Assembly: GCA_021800795.1 (NCBI GenBank) | Contig: JAJYYO010000001.1 | Location: forward strand, 62,001 to 126,000 | Direction: 5' to 3' | From: Pseudomonadota bacterium | GTDB taxonomy: Bacteria > Pseudomonadota > Gammaproteobacteria > Burkholderiales > Gallionellaceae | DNA length: 64,000 nt | Shown here: piece after piece, positions 8,976 through 18,683 of the stretch | Layout of the letters: the number at the start of each line of letters is the position of its first letter | How positions within the stretch are numbered: the first letter of the stretch is position 1 | Translations under genes and position numbers: made by a program | Notes under the pieces: model-generated | What the model saw: only the letters and a program-made list of their open reading frames with translations | The model's database searches: none | What the model was told of the DNA's origin: nothing

Positions 8976-11339
8976 TCATGAACGACCAGACCTGAACAGA
9001 AAATTGCGACTGGTATCTGCGAAATTGCTCAATTTATGCAGCAATGCCCCTCTGAGAGTCCGATCGGCAAGTTTTTTGGAAATTTCACGATAGAAAGGAT
9101 CGGTTTTTTTATCTTCCGTGTCGCCGCGGAAATGTTCCCGCACCCGTTTTTGCACATAATATCCCAGGTGCTGGTAACCTTTTAAACTGTGAAACATGAT
9201 TTCCTTCAAGCCCGTCAGGGGATGATCCACTTCGCGGTGCTCGCTCCAGTCCAGCCAGGCATCCGCACGCGCCAGCGTACATTGCACCAGATTCATCTGC
9301 TGTTGCAAATCAAGCCCTTCAAACTCGACGCCCACGAAGGTATCTCTCAAAGAAATCACGCGCGCCGGGAAGACATATTCCCGATCGCCCATGAACAGGG
9401 AGATACGTACCTGGCTGTTCAATGGCGCCATATCCGCTGCGGGCATTTGCAGTCCCAGGCCGCCTTCCGAGTAATCGTTGGCGCGACAAACCACACTGCG
9501 ACCCCCGGCGAGCTTCAGGGTGGCTTTCTGGTTGCAGTTAACGCGATGATTGACGCGCACCTGTCTGGTCTCGGTTGCAACCGCTATGGTCGCCCCCAGT
9601 ATGATGAGGTTATAAATTGTCCACAGCAAGTTCAGTACAACCGTGTCAGCCTCAAAGGTATTCCACCAGAACAGGCGGGCGATGCCTATCAACAGACCTG
9701 CCACATTCAGTGCGAGCATGATCAGATAAGGTGCGCCGATTTCCCAGTCGAGAAAGTTTTTTTCAACCAGACCTCCTTTGGCTGTCACATTGAACTTGCC
9801 GAGTTTGGGATTGAACAGCGCTACCAGGGTGGGTCTGAAAATATACCAGGCAAGCGTCGCCTCATATAGCTCAGCCCAGAATGAGTGACGATGCGCGCCC
9901 TGGATGCGCGAATTGGTGACATTGGCATGCGCCAGGTGAGGCAGTGCATAAGCGGCGATGGCGACCGCCGAAGCATGAATGATGCGCGCCTCGAAAAACA
10001 GATAGGACAGGGGGGCGAGCAGAAACACCATGCGCGGCAGCCCGTAGAAAAAATGCAGCATTGCATTCGAGTAACACAGTCGCTGCATCACGTTCAGTCC
10101 CTTGCCTAGCAGGGGATTGTCAAGGCGGAAAATTTGCGCCATACCGCGCGCCCAGCGTATGCGCTGTCCGACATGGCGGGACAGGCTCTCGGTTGCCAGA
10201 CCGGCCGCCTGTGGCACGGAAATGTAGGCAGTGTTATAGCCTCGTCTGTGCATTTTTAATGCGGTGTGCGCATCTTCGGTCACAGTTTCAACCGCCACCC
10301 CGCCAACCTCCATCAGGATGGAGCGTCGCAAGACGGCACAGGAGCCGCAAAAAAAAGTGGCATTCCACAGATCGTTGCCATCCTGAATCAACCCGTAAAA
10401 CAGCTCGCCCTCATTGGGCACACGTCGGAAGGTGCCCAGATTGCGCTCGAACGGATCGGGCGACAGAAAATGATGGGGTGTTTGCAACATGCCCATCTTT
10501 GGGTCGCGCAAAAACCAGCCTATGGTCATCTGCAGGAAGGAGCGCGCCGGGATATGGTCGCAATCGAAGATGGCGACGAATTCACCGCTGGTTTTTGCCA
10601 GTGCTGCGTTGATGTTGCCGGCCTTGGCATGGAGGTTGTTGTCGCGCGCGAGATAGGTCACCCCCACGCTGTGGGCAAATTCGCGAAATTCGTCGCGCCG
10701 CCCGTCGTCGAGAATACAGATAGTCAGTTTTTCCCGCGGCCAGTCTATCGCCAGCGCGGCCAGTACGGTCGGGCGTACCACTTTCAAATCCTCGTTGTAG
10801 GTCGGGATAAGAATATCGACCGTCGGCCAGAGCGCAAGATCGACCGGCATCGGCTCGGGCTTGCGTTTCAACGGCCAGATGGTCTGTACATACCCCAATA
10901 TCAGCACTATCCAGGCATAAGTTTCCGCCAGCAGCAAAATGACGCCGAAAACGCCGTCTGTCCAGCTGTTTAAATCCAGCGTCTCGGTGAACCGCCAGTA
11001 CAGATAGCGACTGGATTGATTGATCGAGAATACGATCATCATGATCGTGAACATCGTGCCGGTATAACGGCGTATATACAAAGACATGGCGAACACAACG
11101 ATGCCATAAACGACCTGCCAGTGCAAACTCAGCGGAAGCGTCATGCTGAGCCAGAAAAGTCCGAACGTAGCGAGCATTGCGGCGATCCGCCAGTAGCGAT
11201 GCTCCCAGCCATGCCAATCAAGCAGCGCCGTCGCATACCTGTTGACTCTGCCGAACTTGTAACGGTCTGGCTGGCGATCATTGCTGTGCCGCTCCGCACC
11301 TGCATACTCCATGGGGGGCGCCACCCGCAGATTATTCAT
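8976..11339 (-). CDS. bcsA: Cellulose synthase catalytic subunit A (GT2 with PilZ)
   Basis: About 787 residues from ATG 11339, which overlaps the bcsQ stop by 8 bases; an upstream in-frame start at 11408 would lie inside bcsQ and is less likely. Transmembrane helices surround a GT2 domain with the processive set: LDDGRRDEF, FDCDHIPARSF, TEDAHTALKM and QRIRWARGM. A PilZ domain follows with RQVRVNHR and NDYSEGGLG, the arginine and D-x-S-x-x-G parts that bind c-di-GMP. It polymerises UDP-glucose into beta-1,4-glucan and extrudes it through the inner membrane. Activation by c-di-GMP is expected from the intact PilZ residues. Confidence 0.96.
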   Translation of the reverse strand: MNNLRVAPPMEYAGAERHSNDRQPDRYKFGRVNRYATALLDWHGWEHRYWRIAAMLATFGLFWLSMTLPLSLHWQVVYGIVVFAMSLYIRRYTGTMFTIMMIVFSINQSSRYLYWRFTETLDLNSWTDGVFGVILLLAETYAWIVLILGYVQTIWPLKRKPEPMPVDLALWPTVDILIPTYNEDLKVVRPTVLAALAIDWPREKLTICILDDGRRDEFREFAHSVGVTYLARDNNLHAKAGNINAALAKTSGEFVAIFDCDHIPARSFLQMTIGWFLRDPKMGMLQTPHHFLSPDPFERNLGTFRRVPNEGELFYGLIQDGNDLWNATFFCGSCAVLRRSILMEVGGVAVETVTEDAHTALKMHRRGYNTAYISVPQAAGLATESLSRHVGQRIRWARGMAQIFRLDNPLLGKGLNVMQRLCYSNAMLHFFYGLPRMVFLLAPLSYLFFEARIIHASAVAIAAYALPHLAHANVTNSRIQGAHRHSFWAELYEATLAWYIFRPTLVALFNPKLGKFNVTAKGGLVEKNFLDWEIGAPYLIMLALNVAGLLIGIARLFWWNTFEADTVVLNLLWTIYNLIILGATIAVATETRQVRVNHRVNCNQKATLKLAGGRSVVCRANDYSEGGLGLQMPAADMAPLNSQVRISLFMGDREYVFPARVISLRDTFVGVEFEGLDLQQQMNLVQCTLARADAWLDWSEHREVDHPLTGLKEIMFHSLKGYQHLGYYVQKRVREHFRGDTEDKKTDPFYREISKKLADRTLRGALLHKLSNFADTSRNFLFRSGRS

Positions 11340-12087
11340 CTGCCACCCGCTCTTGCAGCCAATCGGATACCTGCTGCAAATCTTCCGCGGCCTGACTGTG
11401 AGGGGCATACTGGAGAACCGGCTGCTGATAAGCCAGCGCCTCGCTCAATGACTCATCGCGGTGAATGGGGCAGGGCGCCAGACGGTCACCCAGCGAACTT
11501 TGCATGACATACTGAATATCCCGATTGAGCGGACGATCGCCGTCAAACTGGTTCAGTACGTAATACGAGCCGTAGAAGTCGCTCCGGTCGCCACAATAAT
11601 AAGCAAGCAGACTTTCAATGGAATCCAGCGTCGCATAGGAACCTGCATCCGGTATCATCACAACCAGCACCAGATTGGCTATCGACAGTACTTGTTGAAC
11701 GTACACCGAGGGTCCCGGCGGAGTGTCTATGAGCGTCAATTCATCGGTCAGCGCCGCAAGGTTGTCACGCAGCCAGTTGGGGGTATGCGCGAGATGCGCC
11801 TCAAAGGTGATTCTTTCGACTTCCGAGGCCTTGCCATAGGGAATAAAGCTGACTCCGTAGGCGCTGTCGTACTCGGCGTAGTGCCAGCTGACTTGCTGCA
11901 AGGTCTGGTGTATCAGGCCATTGGTGTCCCCCGGCGCCGCGCCCAGATGCAGGCGCATCGCATTTTGCGGGTCCATATCGACTATTCTGACAGCATGACC
12001 TCTTGCAGCGAGCGCGCAAGCCAGATTGACTGAAACAGTCGTTTTGCCTACGCCACCCTTGGGGGAAATGACGGCGATTACTGTCAT
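11332..12087 (-). CDS. bcsQ: ParA/MinD-like cellulose biosynthesis protein BcsQ
   Basis: A 251-residue P-loop ATPase with a deviant Walker A (SPKGGVGKTTVSVN), switch region DMDPQNAMRLHLG and Walker B TLIDTPPGP. BcsQ proteins position or regulate the cellulose machinery at the cell pole. The start ATG 12087 shares bases with the bcsP stop (TAATG), and its end overlaps bcsA, so bcsP-bcsQ-bcsA are translationally linked. Confidence 0.92.
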   Translation of the reverse strand: MTVIAVISPKGGVGKTTVSVNLACALAARGHAVRIVDMDPQNAMRLHLGAAPGDTNGLIHQTLQQVSWHYAEYDSAYGVSFIPYGKASEVERITFEAHLAHTPNWLRDNLAALTDELTLIDTPPGPSVYVQQVLSIANLVLVVMIPDAGSYATLDSIESLLAYYCGDRSDFYGSYYVLNQFDGDRPLNRDIQYVMQSSLGDRLAPCPIHRDESLSEALAYQQPVLQYAPHSQAAEDLQQVSDWLQERVADE

Positions 12088-12623
12088 TACTTATTCAGAA
12101 AGCCGAGCAGGTTGCGCAAATTTTTATCCGGAGCGCTTGCAGCTTCCTGAGGATTAAGCAGGCGCGAAAAAACTGTGTTGAGCGGATCATTTTCCGACCT
12201 GATCGTTTGAGCGGGCAGGGTCTTGGCCGGTGTCGGATGCGCGGCCTCATTCAACGCGCCAAACAAGGAGCGCAACGGGGCATTCGCCGACGTGGGGGTT
12301 GACCGAGCATTGGTTAACGAACCAAACAGAGTAGAGGCTGTCGGGGCCGCTGCAGCGGGTTTTGCAAGTGCGGCCGACAGGCTGCGCATGCCGTCAGGCG
12401 AGTGTCCATGCGGCGCAGCATGGGCGGGTGGCATGCGATTTGCCGGGGGGGTCGCCCTGAGTTTGGGCGCTGCTACATGCGCTTTCTCGATTGCATTGAC
12501 GATAGGCCAGCTTTGCTGGGCCTTGTTCATGGCGTAGTCCTGCTGAATTTCCTGATAATTTCCCGTATCGCCGCCAAATTTCTGGAAGAGGTTGCGAATG
12601 TCGGCATTGGCTGTTTTTTTCAT
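12087..12623 (-). CDS. bcsP: BcsP/BcsR-like cellulose accessory protein
   Basis: About 178 residues from ATG 12623; a start at 12686 would run into bcsD and is rejected. The N-terminus ADIRNLFQKFGGDTGNYQEI is the BcsR/BcsP signature. The rest is Ala/Pro-rich and low in complexity, with recurring short motifs (ALAKPAAAAPTASTLFGSL, APLRSLFGALNEA, LNTVFSRLLNPQEA, LRNLLGFLNK) that look like repeated docking peptides. It sits between bcsD and bcsQ, as in type I cellulose operons of betaproteobacteria. Confidence 0.82.
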   Translation of the reverse strand: MKKTANADIRNLFQKFGGDTGNYQEIQQDYAMNKAQQSWPIVNAIEKAHVAAPKLRATPPANRMPPAHAAPHGHSPDGMRSLSAALAKPAAAAPTASTLFGSLTNARSTPTSANAPLRSLFGALNEAAHPTPAKTLPAQTIRSENDPLNTVFSRLLNPQEAASAPDKNLRNLLGFLNK

Positions 12624-12657
12624 GATCAAGCTACTCCGAAGGATGTTTGCAGTCGGT

Positions 12658-13128
12658 TCATGCCGCTCTGCCAAAGCGGAAAACAATCAACATGGCATCG
12701 GGCAGCGCAGGTTCAACCTGGGTGAGATGCAGTGCGGAACCCGCCCCCATGGCAGAAAACCAATGCGCATAGATCCCTTCCAGAATTGCAGGAGACCAGG
12801 GCAGTGCCTGATCGCCAAACGCACCTTGCAGCGGCGCTGCATGATGTTCAATAAACAAACCGTTATCCTTTTCCAGCAGTTTTGCCCAGCCCCAGTTCAT
12901 GTCAAACCAGATTTCATTGATTGAATCTTGCAGTTCGGCGACGGTATTGCCGGATGGGGTCGGCATGTCTTGCGTCATGGATTTTCCCAGGCGAGCCATT
13001 AAAACGCGCAATTCACCCACGGGAATCTGTTCGCCGAACTCACCGGCAAAAGCTGCCAAAAATGCGCCCCACTGGGTCGAGCGCTGCTGTCTGGCGAAAT
13101 AATCCAGGCTTTCTGTTAATTTATCCAT
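12658..13128 (-). CDS. bcsD: Cellulose synthase subunit D
   Basis: A 156-residue protein matching BcsD from end to end (LDYFARQQRSTQWGAFLAAF, GELRVLMARLGKSM, INEIWFDMNWGWAKL, LPWSPAILEGIYAHWF). BcsD forms a periplasmic octamer that groups synthase complexes and helps chains crystallise. It is the first gene of the operon, with a strong GGGGAGG ribosome site before ATG 13128. Its presence defines a type I bcs operon. Confidence 0.9.
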   Translation of the reverse strand: MDKLTESLDYFARQQRSTQWGAFLAAFAGEFGEQIPVGELRVLMARLGKSMTQDMPTPSGNTVAELQDSINEIWFDMNWGWAKLLEKDNGLFIEHHAAPLQGAFGDQALPWSPAILEGIYAHWFSAMGAGSALHLTQVEPALPDAMLIVFRFGRAA

Positions 13129-13249
13129 TATCCTCCCCCTGAAACATCGAATTTACATCTTGGCAGACTAAAATACGTTGAATTCTAACACTTAGTTAAG
13201 CGAGTTTGTTGATGTAATATCTCTATTTTGTAGGAATTTCCTTAGAAAT

Positions 13250-13278
13250 ATAAAAAATACCCGCTAAGCTGGTGTCAA
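13250..13278 (-). promoter_or_regulatory. Candidate sigma-70 promoter of the bcs operon
   Basis: On the minus strand, TTGACA (13273-13278) is followed after 17 bases by TTTTAT (13250-13255), about 120 bases upstream of the bcsD start. The -35 is perfect and the -10 is weak. The long leader leaves room for post-transcriptional control. Pattern only. Confidence 0.4.
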
Positions 13279-13295
13279 GTAAATTCACATCCCCA

Positions 13296-13323
13296 CTTGA
13301 AAAGCAGAAATTCGACCCAATCT
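13296..13323 (+). promoter_or_regulatory. Candidate sigma-32 heat-shock promoter of grpE
   Basis: CTTGAAA at 13296-13302 matches the sigma-32 -35 element, and CCCAATCT at 13316-13323 follows after 13 bases, close to the CCCCAT-T -10. It lies about 30 bases before grpE. Confidence 0.55.
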
Positions 13324-13351
13324 GGAACGGGCACAATTTTTGGAGAAAGCT

Positions 13352-13888
13352 ATGGAACAAAATCAAACCGCCCCGAATGATAATCTGAACAACGCCGATA
13401 ATGCCACTGCGGCTGACGCCGGCGATGTCATGCCCAGCATGGAAGAGCTGCTGCAAGCTGCTGAGCGCACGGCGCAGGAACACTATGACGCGTGGATGTA
13501 TGCCAAGGCTGAAAGCGAGAACATTCGCCGCCGAGCGGCTGAAGATATCTCCAAAGCCCAGAAATTCGCGGTGGAGCGCTTCTCCAATGAAGTGCTGGCG
13601 GTAAAAGACAGCCTGGAAGCCGGCTTGGCTGTTGAGACGGCGACAGTCGAAAGCTTCAAGAGCGGCATGGAGCTGACGCTCAAGCAACTGACCAGTGTGT
13701 TCGAAAAATTCAATATCGCTGAAATTAATCCGGTCGGAGAGAAACTTGACCCTCACAGGCATCAGGCGATCAGTATGGTGGCAAGCGAATTGCCAGCCAA
13801 CACCGTCGTCAGTGTGATGCAAAAAGGTTATACGCTCAACGACCGCGTGCTGCGCCCGGCGCTGGTGCTGGTCTCTCAAGGAAAATAA
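13352..13888 (+). CDS. grpE: Nucleotide exchange factor GrpE
   Basis: About 178 residues from ATG 13352, chosen because GGAGAAAGCT directly precedes it; an in-frame TTG four codons upstream is weaker. An acidic N-terminal tail leads into the long coiled coil ([35 protein letters not shown]) and the C-terminal beta domain ([35 protein letters not shown]). It releases ADP from DnaK and is the first of grpE-dnaK-dnaJ. Confidence 0.96.
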   Translation: MEQNQTAPNDNLNNADNATAADAGDVMPSMEELLQAAERTAQEHYDAWMYAKAESENIRRRAAEDISKAQKFAVERFSNEVLAVKDSLEAGLAVETATVESFKSGMELTLKQLTSVFEKFNIAEINPVGEKLDPHRHQAISMVASELPANTVVSVMQKGYTLNDRVLRPALVLVSQGK

Positions 13889-13925
13889 ATTTCGGCTCAA
13901 GCGGCATGTAATTTTAAAAAGCATA

Positions 13926-13954
13926 CTTGAAATATTCAGCCCGCATCCCCAAGT
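13926..13954 (+). promoter_or_regulatory. Sigma-32 heat-shock promoter of dnaK
   Basis: CTTGAAA (13926-13932), a 14-base spacer and CCCCAAGT (13947-13954) match the heat-shock consensus well, about 50 bases upstream of the dnaK start. dnaK can therefore be transcribed independently of grpE. Confidence 0.65.
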
Positions 13955-14002
13955 TGCGTGGCATCAGAATAAACCAACAACATTTGAAAAGGAATCAGCA
14001 TT

Positions 14003-15931
14003 ATGGGAAAAATTATCGGCATTGATCTGGGTACGACCAATTCTTGCGTTGCTGTGATGGAAAACGGCAAGACCAAAGTGATCGAGAATGCAGAAGGTGC
14101 ACGCACTACACCGTCCATCGTCGCCTATATGGAAGACGGTGAAGTGCTGGTGGGCGCAGCCGCCAAGCGTCAGGCAGTGACCAACCCCAAGAATACGCTG
14201 TACGGCGTCAAGCGTCTGATCGGTCGCCGCTTTGATGAAAAAATGGTGCAGAAAGACATCGACATGGTGCCGTTCGCCATCGTCAAAGCCAAGAATGGCG
14301 ACGCATGGATCAAGGTGCGCGACAAGGAGTTCTCCGCACCTGAAATCTCAGCGCAAATTTTGATGAAGATGAAGAAAACGGCTGAAGACTATCTGGGCGA
14401 GTCCGTTTCCGAAGCCGTCATTACCGTGCCTGCCTATTTCAACGACGCGCAACGTCAGGCCACCAAGGATGCCGGTCGTATCGCAGGGCTGGATGTCAAG
14501 CGCATCATCAACGAACCGACCGCAGCCGCTCTGGCTTTCGGCATGGACAAGCAGGAAGGCGACCGCAAGATCGCGGTGTATGATCTGGGTGGCGGCACGT
14601 TCGATATTTCCATCATCGACATCGCAGAAATCGACGGCGAGCACCAGTTCGAGGTTATGTCCACCAATGGCGATACCTTCCTGGGCGGCGAAGATTTCGA
14701 CATGCGCGTGATCGAATTCCTGGTCGAGGAATTCAAGAAGGAATCCGGCATCGACCTGAAAAAAGACATGCTGGCGCTGCAACGCTTAAAAGACGCGGCA
14801 GAAAAAGCCAAGATCGAACTGTCATCCGCTCAGCAAACTGAGGTGAATCTGCCTTACATCACCGCAGATGCGACCGGCCCCAAGCACCTGGCCGTGAAGA
14901 TCACCCGCGCCAAGCTGGAGAGCATCGTCGAAGATCTGGTTGCGCGCACCATCGAGCCCTGCAAGATCGCCATGAAGGACGCCGGTATCTCCATCTCCGA
15001 CATCGCCGACGTGATTCTGGTCGGCGGTCAGACCCGTATGCCGATGGTTCAGGAAAAGGTCAAGGAATTCTTCGGTCGCGAGCCTCGCAAGGACGTCAAC
15101 CCGGACGAAGCTGTGGCTGTCGGCGCCGCGATCCAGGGCGGCGTGCTGCAGGGCGAAGTCAAGGACGTGCTGCTGCTGGACGTGACTCCGTTGTCTCTGG
15201 GCATCGAGACCATGGGCGGCGTGATGACCAAGCTGATCAAGAAGAACACCACGATTCCGACCAAGGCGTCTCAGGTGTTCTCCACGGCTGATGACAACCA
15301 GTCCGCCGTGACCATTCATGTGCTGCAAGGTGAGCGCGAGATCGCTTCCGGCAACAAGAGCCTGGGACAGTTCAACCTGTCCGACATTCCGCCCGCGCCG
15401 CGCGGCATGCCACAGATCGAAGTGACCTTCAATATCGACGCCAACGGCATCCTGCATGTCGCGGCGAAGGACAAGGCCACCAACAAGGAAGCGAACATCA
15501 CCATCAAGGCCAGCTCAGGTTTATCTGAGGCCGAAATCGAAAGCATGGTGCGCGACGCCGAAGCGCACGCTGAGGACGACAAGAAGGCGCTGGAACTGGT
15601 CACCGCACGCAACCAACTGGATGCGCTGATCCATTCTACCAACAAGTCGCTGAAGGAATACGGCGAACAGCTGACAGCCGATGAAAAAGCGGCCATCGAA
15701 GCCGCTGTCAAAGAAGCCGAAGAAGCGGTGAAGAGCGACGACAAGGACGCCATCGAAGCCAAGTCCGAAGCATTGGCGACTGCCGCGCAAAAGCTGGGCG
15801 AGAAAATGTACGCCGCCGAACAGGCCAAGTCTCAGGGTGCTGATGCGGGCGCCGGTGCATCACATGAAGCTCATAAGGATGAGGGTGATGTGGTGGATGC
15901 CGAGTTCACCGAAGTGAAGGACAAGAAGTAA
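14003..15931 (+). CDS. dnaK: Hsp70 chaperone DnaK
   Basis: 642 residues, normal for DnaK. The ATPase domain starts [19 protein letters not shown] and has the phosphate-binding loop [15 protein letters not shown] and the adenosine motif [13 protein letters not shown]. The substrate domain has [17 protein letters not shown] and ends in a flexible acidic tail ([15 protein letters not shown]). AAAGGA precedes ATG 14003. It works with the flanking GrpE and DnaJ in folding and heat-shock recovery. Confidence 0.98.
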   Translation: MGKIIGIDLGTTNSCVAVMENGKTKVIENAEGARTTPSIVAYMEDGEVLVGAAAKRQAVTNPKNTLYGVKRLIGRRFDEKMVQKDIDMVPFAIVKAKNGDAWIKVRDKEFSAPEISAQILMKMKKTAEDYLGESVSEAVITVPAYFNDAQRQATKDAGRIAGLDVKRIINEPTAAALAFGMDKQEGDRKIAVYDLGGGTFDISIIDIAEIDGEHQFEVMSTNGDTFLGGEDFDMRVIEFLVEEFKKESGIDLKKDMLALQRLKDAAEKAKIELSSAQQTEVNLPYITADATGPKHLAVKITRAKLESIVEDLVARTIEPCKIAMKDAGISISDIADVILVGGQTRMPMVQEKVKEFFGREPRKDVNPDEAVAVGAAIQGGVLQGEVKDVLLLDVTPLSLGIETMGGVMTKLIKKNTTIPTKASQVFSTADDNQSAVTIHVLQGEREIASGNKSLGQFNLSDIPPAPRGMPQIEVTFNIDANGILHVAAKDKATNKEANITIKASSGLSEAEIESMVRDAEAHAEDDKKALELVTARNQLDALIHSTNKSLKEYGEQLTADEKAAIEAAVKEAEEAVKSDDKDAIEAKSEALATAAQKLGEKMYAAEQAKSQGADAGAGASHEAHKDEGDVVDAEFTEVKDKK

Positions 15932-15939
15932 GGAGGCCA

Positions 15940-16141
15940 GGATTGAGGATCAAGGATTGAGGATTGAGGATGTAGGTTGGGTTAGGCGCGGACTATTGCG
16001 CCGTAACCCAACAAACCACCCTAACCCAACAAACCACCCTAACCTAACCTACCTTACTTGTACAACAATCAGTTAGGAGCAAAGATAGGGGAGCATGGAA
16101 AGAGGACGCCTAAGCAACTCAATCCTCGCTCCTCAATCCTT
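15940..16141 (+). repeat. dnaK-dnaJ spacer: heptamers flanking a palindrome and 18-bp tandem repeats
   Basis: The spacer opens with several near-perfect AGGATTG heptamers (15949-15971) and closes with the reverse complement CAATCCT (about 16119-16139). Between them is an imperfect palindrome (GTTGGGTTAGGCGC near 15976-15989 against GCGCCGTAACCCAAC at 15998-16012) and an 18-bp unit, AACCCAACAAACCACCCT, repeated in tandem at 16005-16022 and 16023-16040, then degenerate AACCT repeats. The whole resembles an interspersed repeat nested between inverted heptamer blocks. Confidence 0.75.
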
Positions 16142-16149
16142 TTATAGCT

Positions 16150-17283
16150 ATGAGCAAAAAAGACTACTACGAAGTTCTCGGCATCAATCGCGATGCTGCG
16201 GACGATGAGATTAAAAAGGCTTATCGCAAACTGGCGATGAAGCATCATCCTGACCGCAATCCGGACAATCCGAAGGCGGAAGAGCATTTCAAGGAAGCCA
16301 AGGAAGCCTACGAGACCCTGTCCGACGCGCAGAAACGTGCAGCCTATGATCAATACGGTCATGCCGCTTTTGAAGCGGGCGGCATGGGTGGCGGAAGCCC
16401 GTTTGGTGCAGGGGCTGGCGCTCAAGGTTTCGATTTTTCGGATATTTTTGGCGATATTTTCGGCGGCGGACGCGGTGGCGGCGGGCGCAGCAATGTGCAA
16501 CGCGGCGCCGACCTGCGCTATAACCTGGAAATCACGCTGGAACAGGCGGCGCGCGGCACCGAGACGCAGATCCGCGTGCCGACCATGGAGGAATGCGACA
16601 CCTGTCATGGCTCGGGCGCCAAACCCGGCACCAGTCCTGTCACCTGTACGACTTGTGGCGGGCACGGTCAGGTGCGCATGCAACAGGGTTTCTTCTCGAT
16701 CCAGCAGACCTGCCCGCGCTGTCACGGCAACGGCAAGATGATTTCTTCGCCCTGCAAATCCTGCAACGGCAGCGGACGCATCAAGCAGCACAAGACCCTG
16801 GCGGTGAAGATTCCGCCCGGTGTGGATAACGATGACCGCATACGCCTGTCCGGTGAAGGCGAACATGGCGTCAACGGCGGGCCGTCCGGCGACTTGTACG
16901 TGGTAATTCACGTCAAGGCGCATGCGGTATTCCAGCGCGACCATAATGACCTGCATTGCGAAATGCCGATCAGCTTCAGCACCGCAGCCCTGGGTGGTGA
17001 AATCGAGATCCCGACGCTGGATGGCAAGGCGCATATCAAGATTCCGGCCGAAACGCAGAGTGGCAAGGTCTTCCGCCTGCGCGGCAAGGGCATCAAGGGT
17101 GTGCGCAGTACGACCTATGGCGATCTGCATTGTCATGTGATCGTGGAGACGCCGGTCAATCTGACCGAGCGTCAAAGGGAGTTGCTGCGCGAATTCGAGA
17201 GCATCAACGATCTGAACAGCGAGCATCACAACCCCAGAGCCAAATCCTGGATGAACAAGGTCAAGGACTTCTTCGGCTCATAG
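16150..17283 (+). CDS. dnaJ: Hsp40 co-chaperone DnaJ
   Basis: 377 residues with the complete type I layout: a J domain with HHPDRNPDN, a Gly/Phe-rich linker ([20 protein letters not shown]), four zinc-binding repeats ([32 protein letters not shown]) and the C-terminal substrate domains. It stimulates DnaK ATP hydrolysis. The ribosome site is weak and the upstream spacer is repeat-rich, so its translation may depend on dnaK read-through. Confidence 0.97.
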   Translation: MSKKDYYEVLGINRDAADDEIKKAYRKLAMKHHPDRNPDNPKAEEHFKEAKEAYETLSDAQKRAAYDQYGHAAFEAGGMGGGSPFGAGAGAQGFDFSDIFGDIFGGGRGGGGRSNVQRGADLRYNLEITLEQAARGTETQIRVPTMEECDTCHGSGAKPGTSPVTCTTCGGHGQVRMQQGFFSIQQTCPRCHGNGKMISSPCKSCNGSGRIKQHKTLAVKIPPGVDNDDRIRLSGEGEHGVNGGPSGDLYVVIHVKAHAVFQRDHNDLHCEMPISFSTAALGGEIEIPTLDGKAHIKIPAETQSGKVFRLRGKGIKGVRSTTYGDLHCHVIVETPVNLTERQRELLREFESINDLNSEHHNPRAKSWMNKVKDFFGS

Positions 17284-17290
17284 TTAGCGG

Positions 17291-17314
17291 AATCCCGGGA
17301 GCCTTCCCGGGATT
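17291..17314 (+). terminator. Hairpin after dnaJ
   Basis: A perfect 10-bp stem (AATCCCGGGA / TCCCGGGATT) with a 4-base loop lies 7 bases after the dnaJ stop. There is no U-tract, so it may be a processing or stability hairpin rather than a full terminator. Confidence 0.5.
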
Positions 17315-17417
17315 TCCCGCTCATGCCATTCGTTCGGCTGATGCGTGCAGCAAAAACATGCAGTTTCTCGCCGTCGCAGTTATCATTGCGTCCTTGAGTA
17401 AATATCAGGGCAAGGCA

Positions 17418-18299
17418 ATGTACCCATCCATAGAAAATTTCGTCGGCAATACGCCGCTGGTGTGTTTGAAGCGTATCCCGGGCAATACCAGCAACGTGCT
17501 GCTGGCCAAGCTCGAAGGCAATAATCCCGCAGGTTCGGTGAAGGACAGGCCGGCTCTTTCGATGATTTTGCATGCAGAGCAGCGCGGCGAGATCAAGCCC
17601 GGCGACACGCTGATCGAGGCGACCAGCGGAAATACCGGTATTGCGCTGGCGATGGCTGCGGCGATGAAGGGGTACCGGATGATACTGGTGATGCCGGAGA
17701 ACCAGAGTGTGGAGCGTCGTCAGAGCATGCGCGCATTTGGCGCGGAACTGGTGCTGACGGCCGGCGGCATGGAATTGGCGCGCGACACGGCACAAGCCTT
17801 GCAGAAGGCGGGTCGCGGCTTCATTCTGGATCAGTTTTCAAATCCCGACAACCCGCTTGCCCATTATGAAGGAACTGCACCGGAAATCTGGCGCGACACG
17901 GACGGGAAACTGACGCATTTCGTCAGCAGTATGGGCACCACCGGCACCATCATGGGTTGTGCGCGCTTCTTCAAGGAACAGAATCCTGATGTGAGCGTTA
18001 TCGGCGTGCAACCGGAAGAGGGGGCGCAGATTCCCGGCATCCGCAAATGGCCGCAAGCCTATTTGCCGGCAATCTACCATCCGGAAAACGTGGACAGAAT
18101 TGAGCTGGTGAGCCAGGCGGATGCGGAGGAGATGACGCGCAGACTGGCACGGGAAGAGGGTATTTTCTGCGGTATTTCTTCGGGCGGCGCATTGAGCGTA
18201 GCATTGCGCATTTCGCAACAGCTTGAAAATGCAGTGATTGCATTCATAGTCTGCGACCGGGGCGATCGTTATCTGTCCACGGGCGTATTTCCTGCCTGA
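17418..18299 (+). CDS. cysM: Cysteine synthase B (O-acetylserine sulfhydrylase)
   Basis: 293 residues from ATG 17418 (MYPSIENFVGNTPLVCLKRI); the frame extends 96 codons upstream into dnaJ but that part is not gene-like. The PLP lysine is in NPAGSVKDRPA, the substrate loop is EATSGNTGIALAM, and the phosphate-binding glycines appear as GISSGGALS. It makes cysteine from O-acetylserine and sulfide or thiosulfate. The C-terminal ICDRGDRYLSTGVF is CysM-like. The stop codon lies 4 bases from the inverted-repeat element that follows. Confidence 0.94.
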   Translation: MYPSIENFVGNTPLVCLKRIPGNTSNVLLAKLEGNNPAGSVKDRPALSMILHAEQRGEIKPGDTLIEATSGNTGIALAMAAAMKGYRMILVMPENQSVERRQSMRAFGAELVLTAGGMELARDTAQALQKAGRGFILDQFSNPDNPLAHYEGTAPEIWRDTDGKLTHFVSSMGTTGTIMGCARFFKEQNPDVSVIGVQPEEGAQIPGIRKWPQAYLPAIYHPENVDRIELVSQADAEEMTRRLAREEGIFCGISSGGALSVALRISQQLENAVIAFIVCDRGDRYLSTGVFPA

Positions 18300-18303
18300 T
18301 TGA

Positions 18304-18623
18304 GGGGTCGAGAAATAATAAGTTGGGCAATCGCCGGGGTTTATTTGCGATGCAGCCCGCGAAGCAAGACGCGCCGTTGTGTTATTCACAACAAGCGGCT
18401 TGCGACAAAGGGATGCGCGCAAATAAGCCCCGGCCCACAGGGTTGCAGCGCATCCGCGCGTTTGCGGCGTTGCGAAGCTTGCGAATGGATAACCATTGCG
18501 AGTTTTTGTCTGACGGACAAAATCCCTGCTTACCCCCATTCGCTGCTCTTCGCGTCTTGTATCCATCGCGCATCCATCGCGGATGCGCAGCAACGAATGT
18601 CCAACTTATTATTTCTCGACCCC
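18304..18623. mobile_element. 320-bp MITE-like element with perfect 23-bp terminal inverted repeats
   Basis: Bases 18304-18326 (beginning GGGGTCGAGAAATAATAAG) are the exact reverse complement of 18601-18623. Just inside lies a second inverted pair around GCCGGGGTTTATTTGCG (near 18333) and CGCAAATAAGCCCCGGC (near 18418). There is no convincing coding frame and no transposase. No clear target-site duplication is visible. It fills the cysM-fimV gap, beginning 4 bases after the cysM stop and ending about 60 bases before fimV. Confidence 0.75.
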
Positions 18624-18683
18624 TTAGCCACAAATGCCGGGAATATGGTTACAATCGCGAGTCTATGATAATACTGTTCAGTA

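Noticed and set aside
17130-17417. N-terminal extension of CysM
   Set aside because: It reads through the dnaJ 3' end in another frame and has no CysM similarity; the conserved start is at 17418.
18300-18683. Small genes inside the cysM-fimV gap
   Set aside because: Frames of about 120 codons exist on both strands, but they follow the inverted-repeat structure and show no protein-like pattern.
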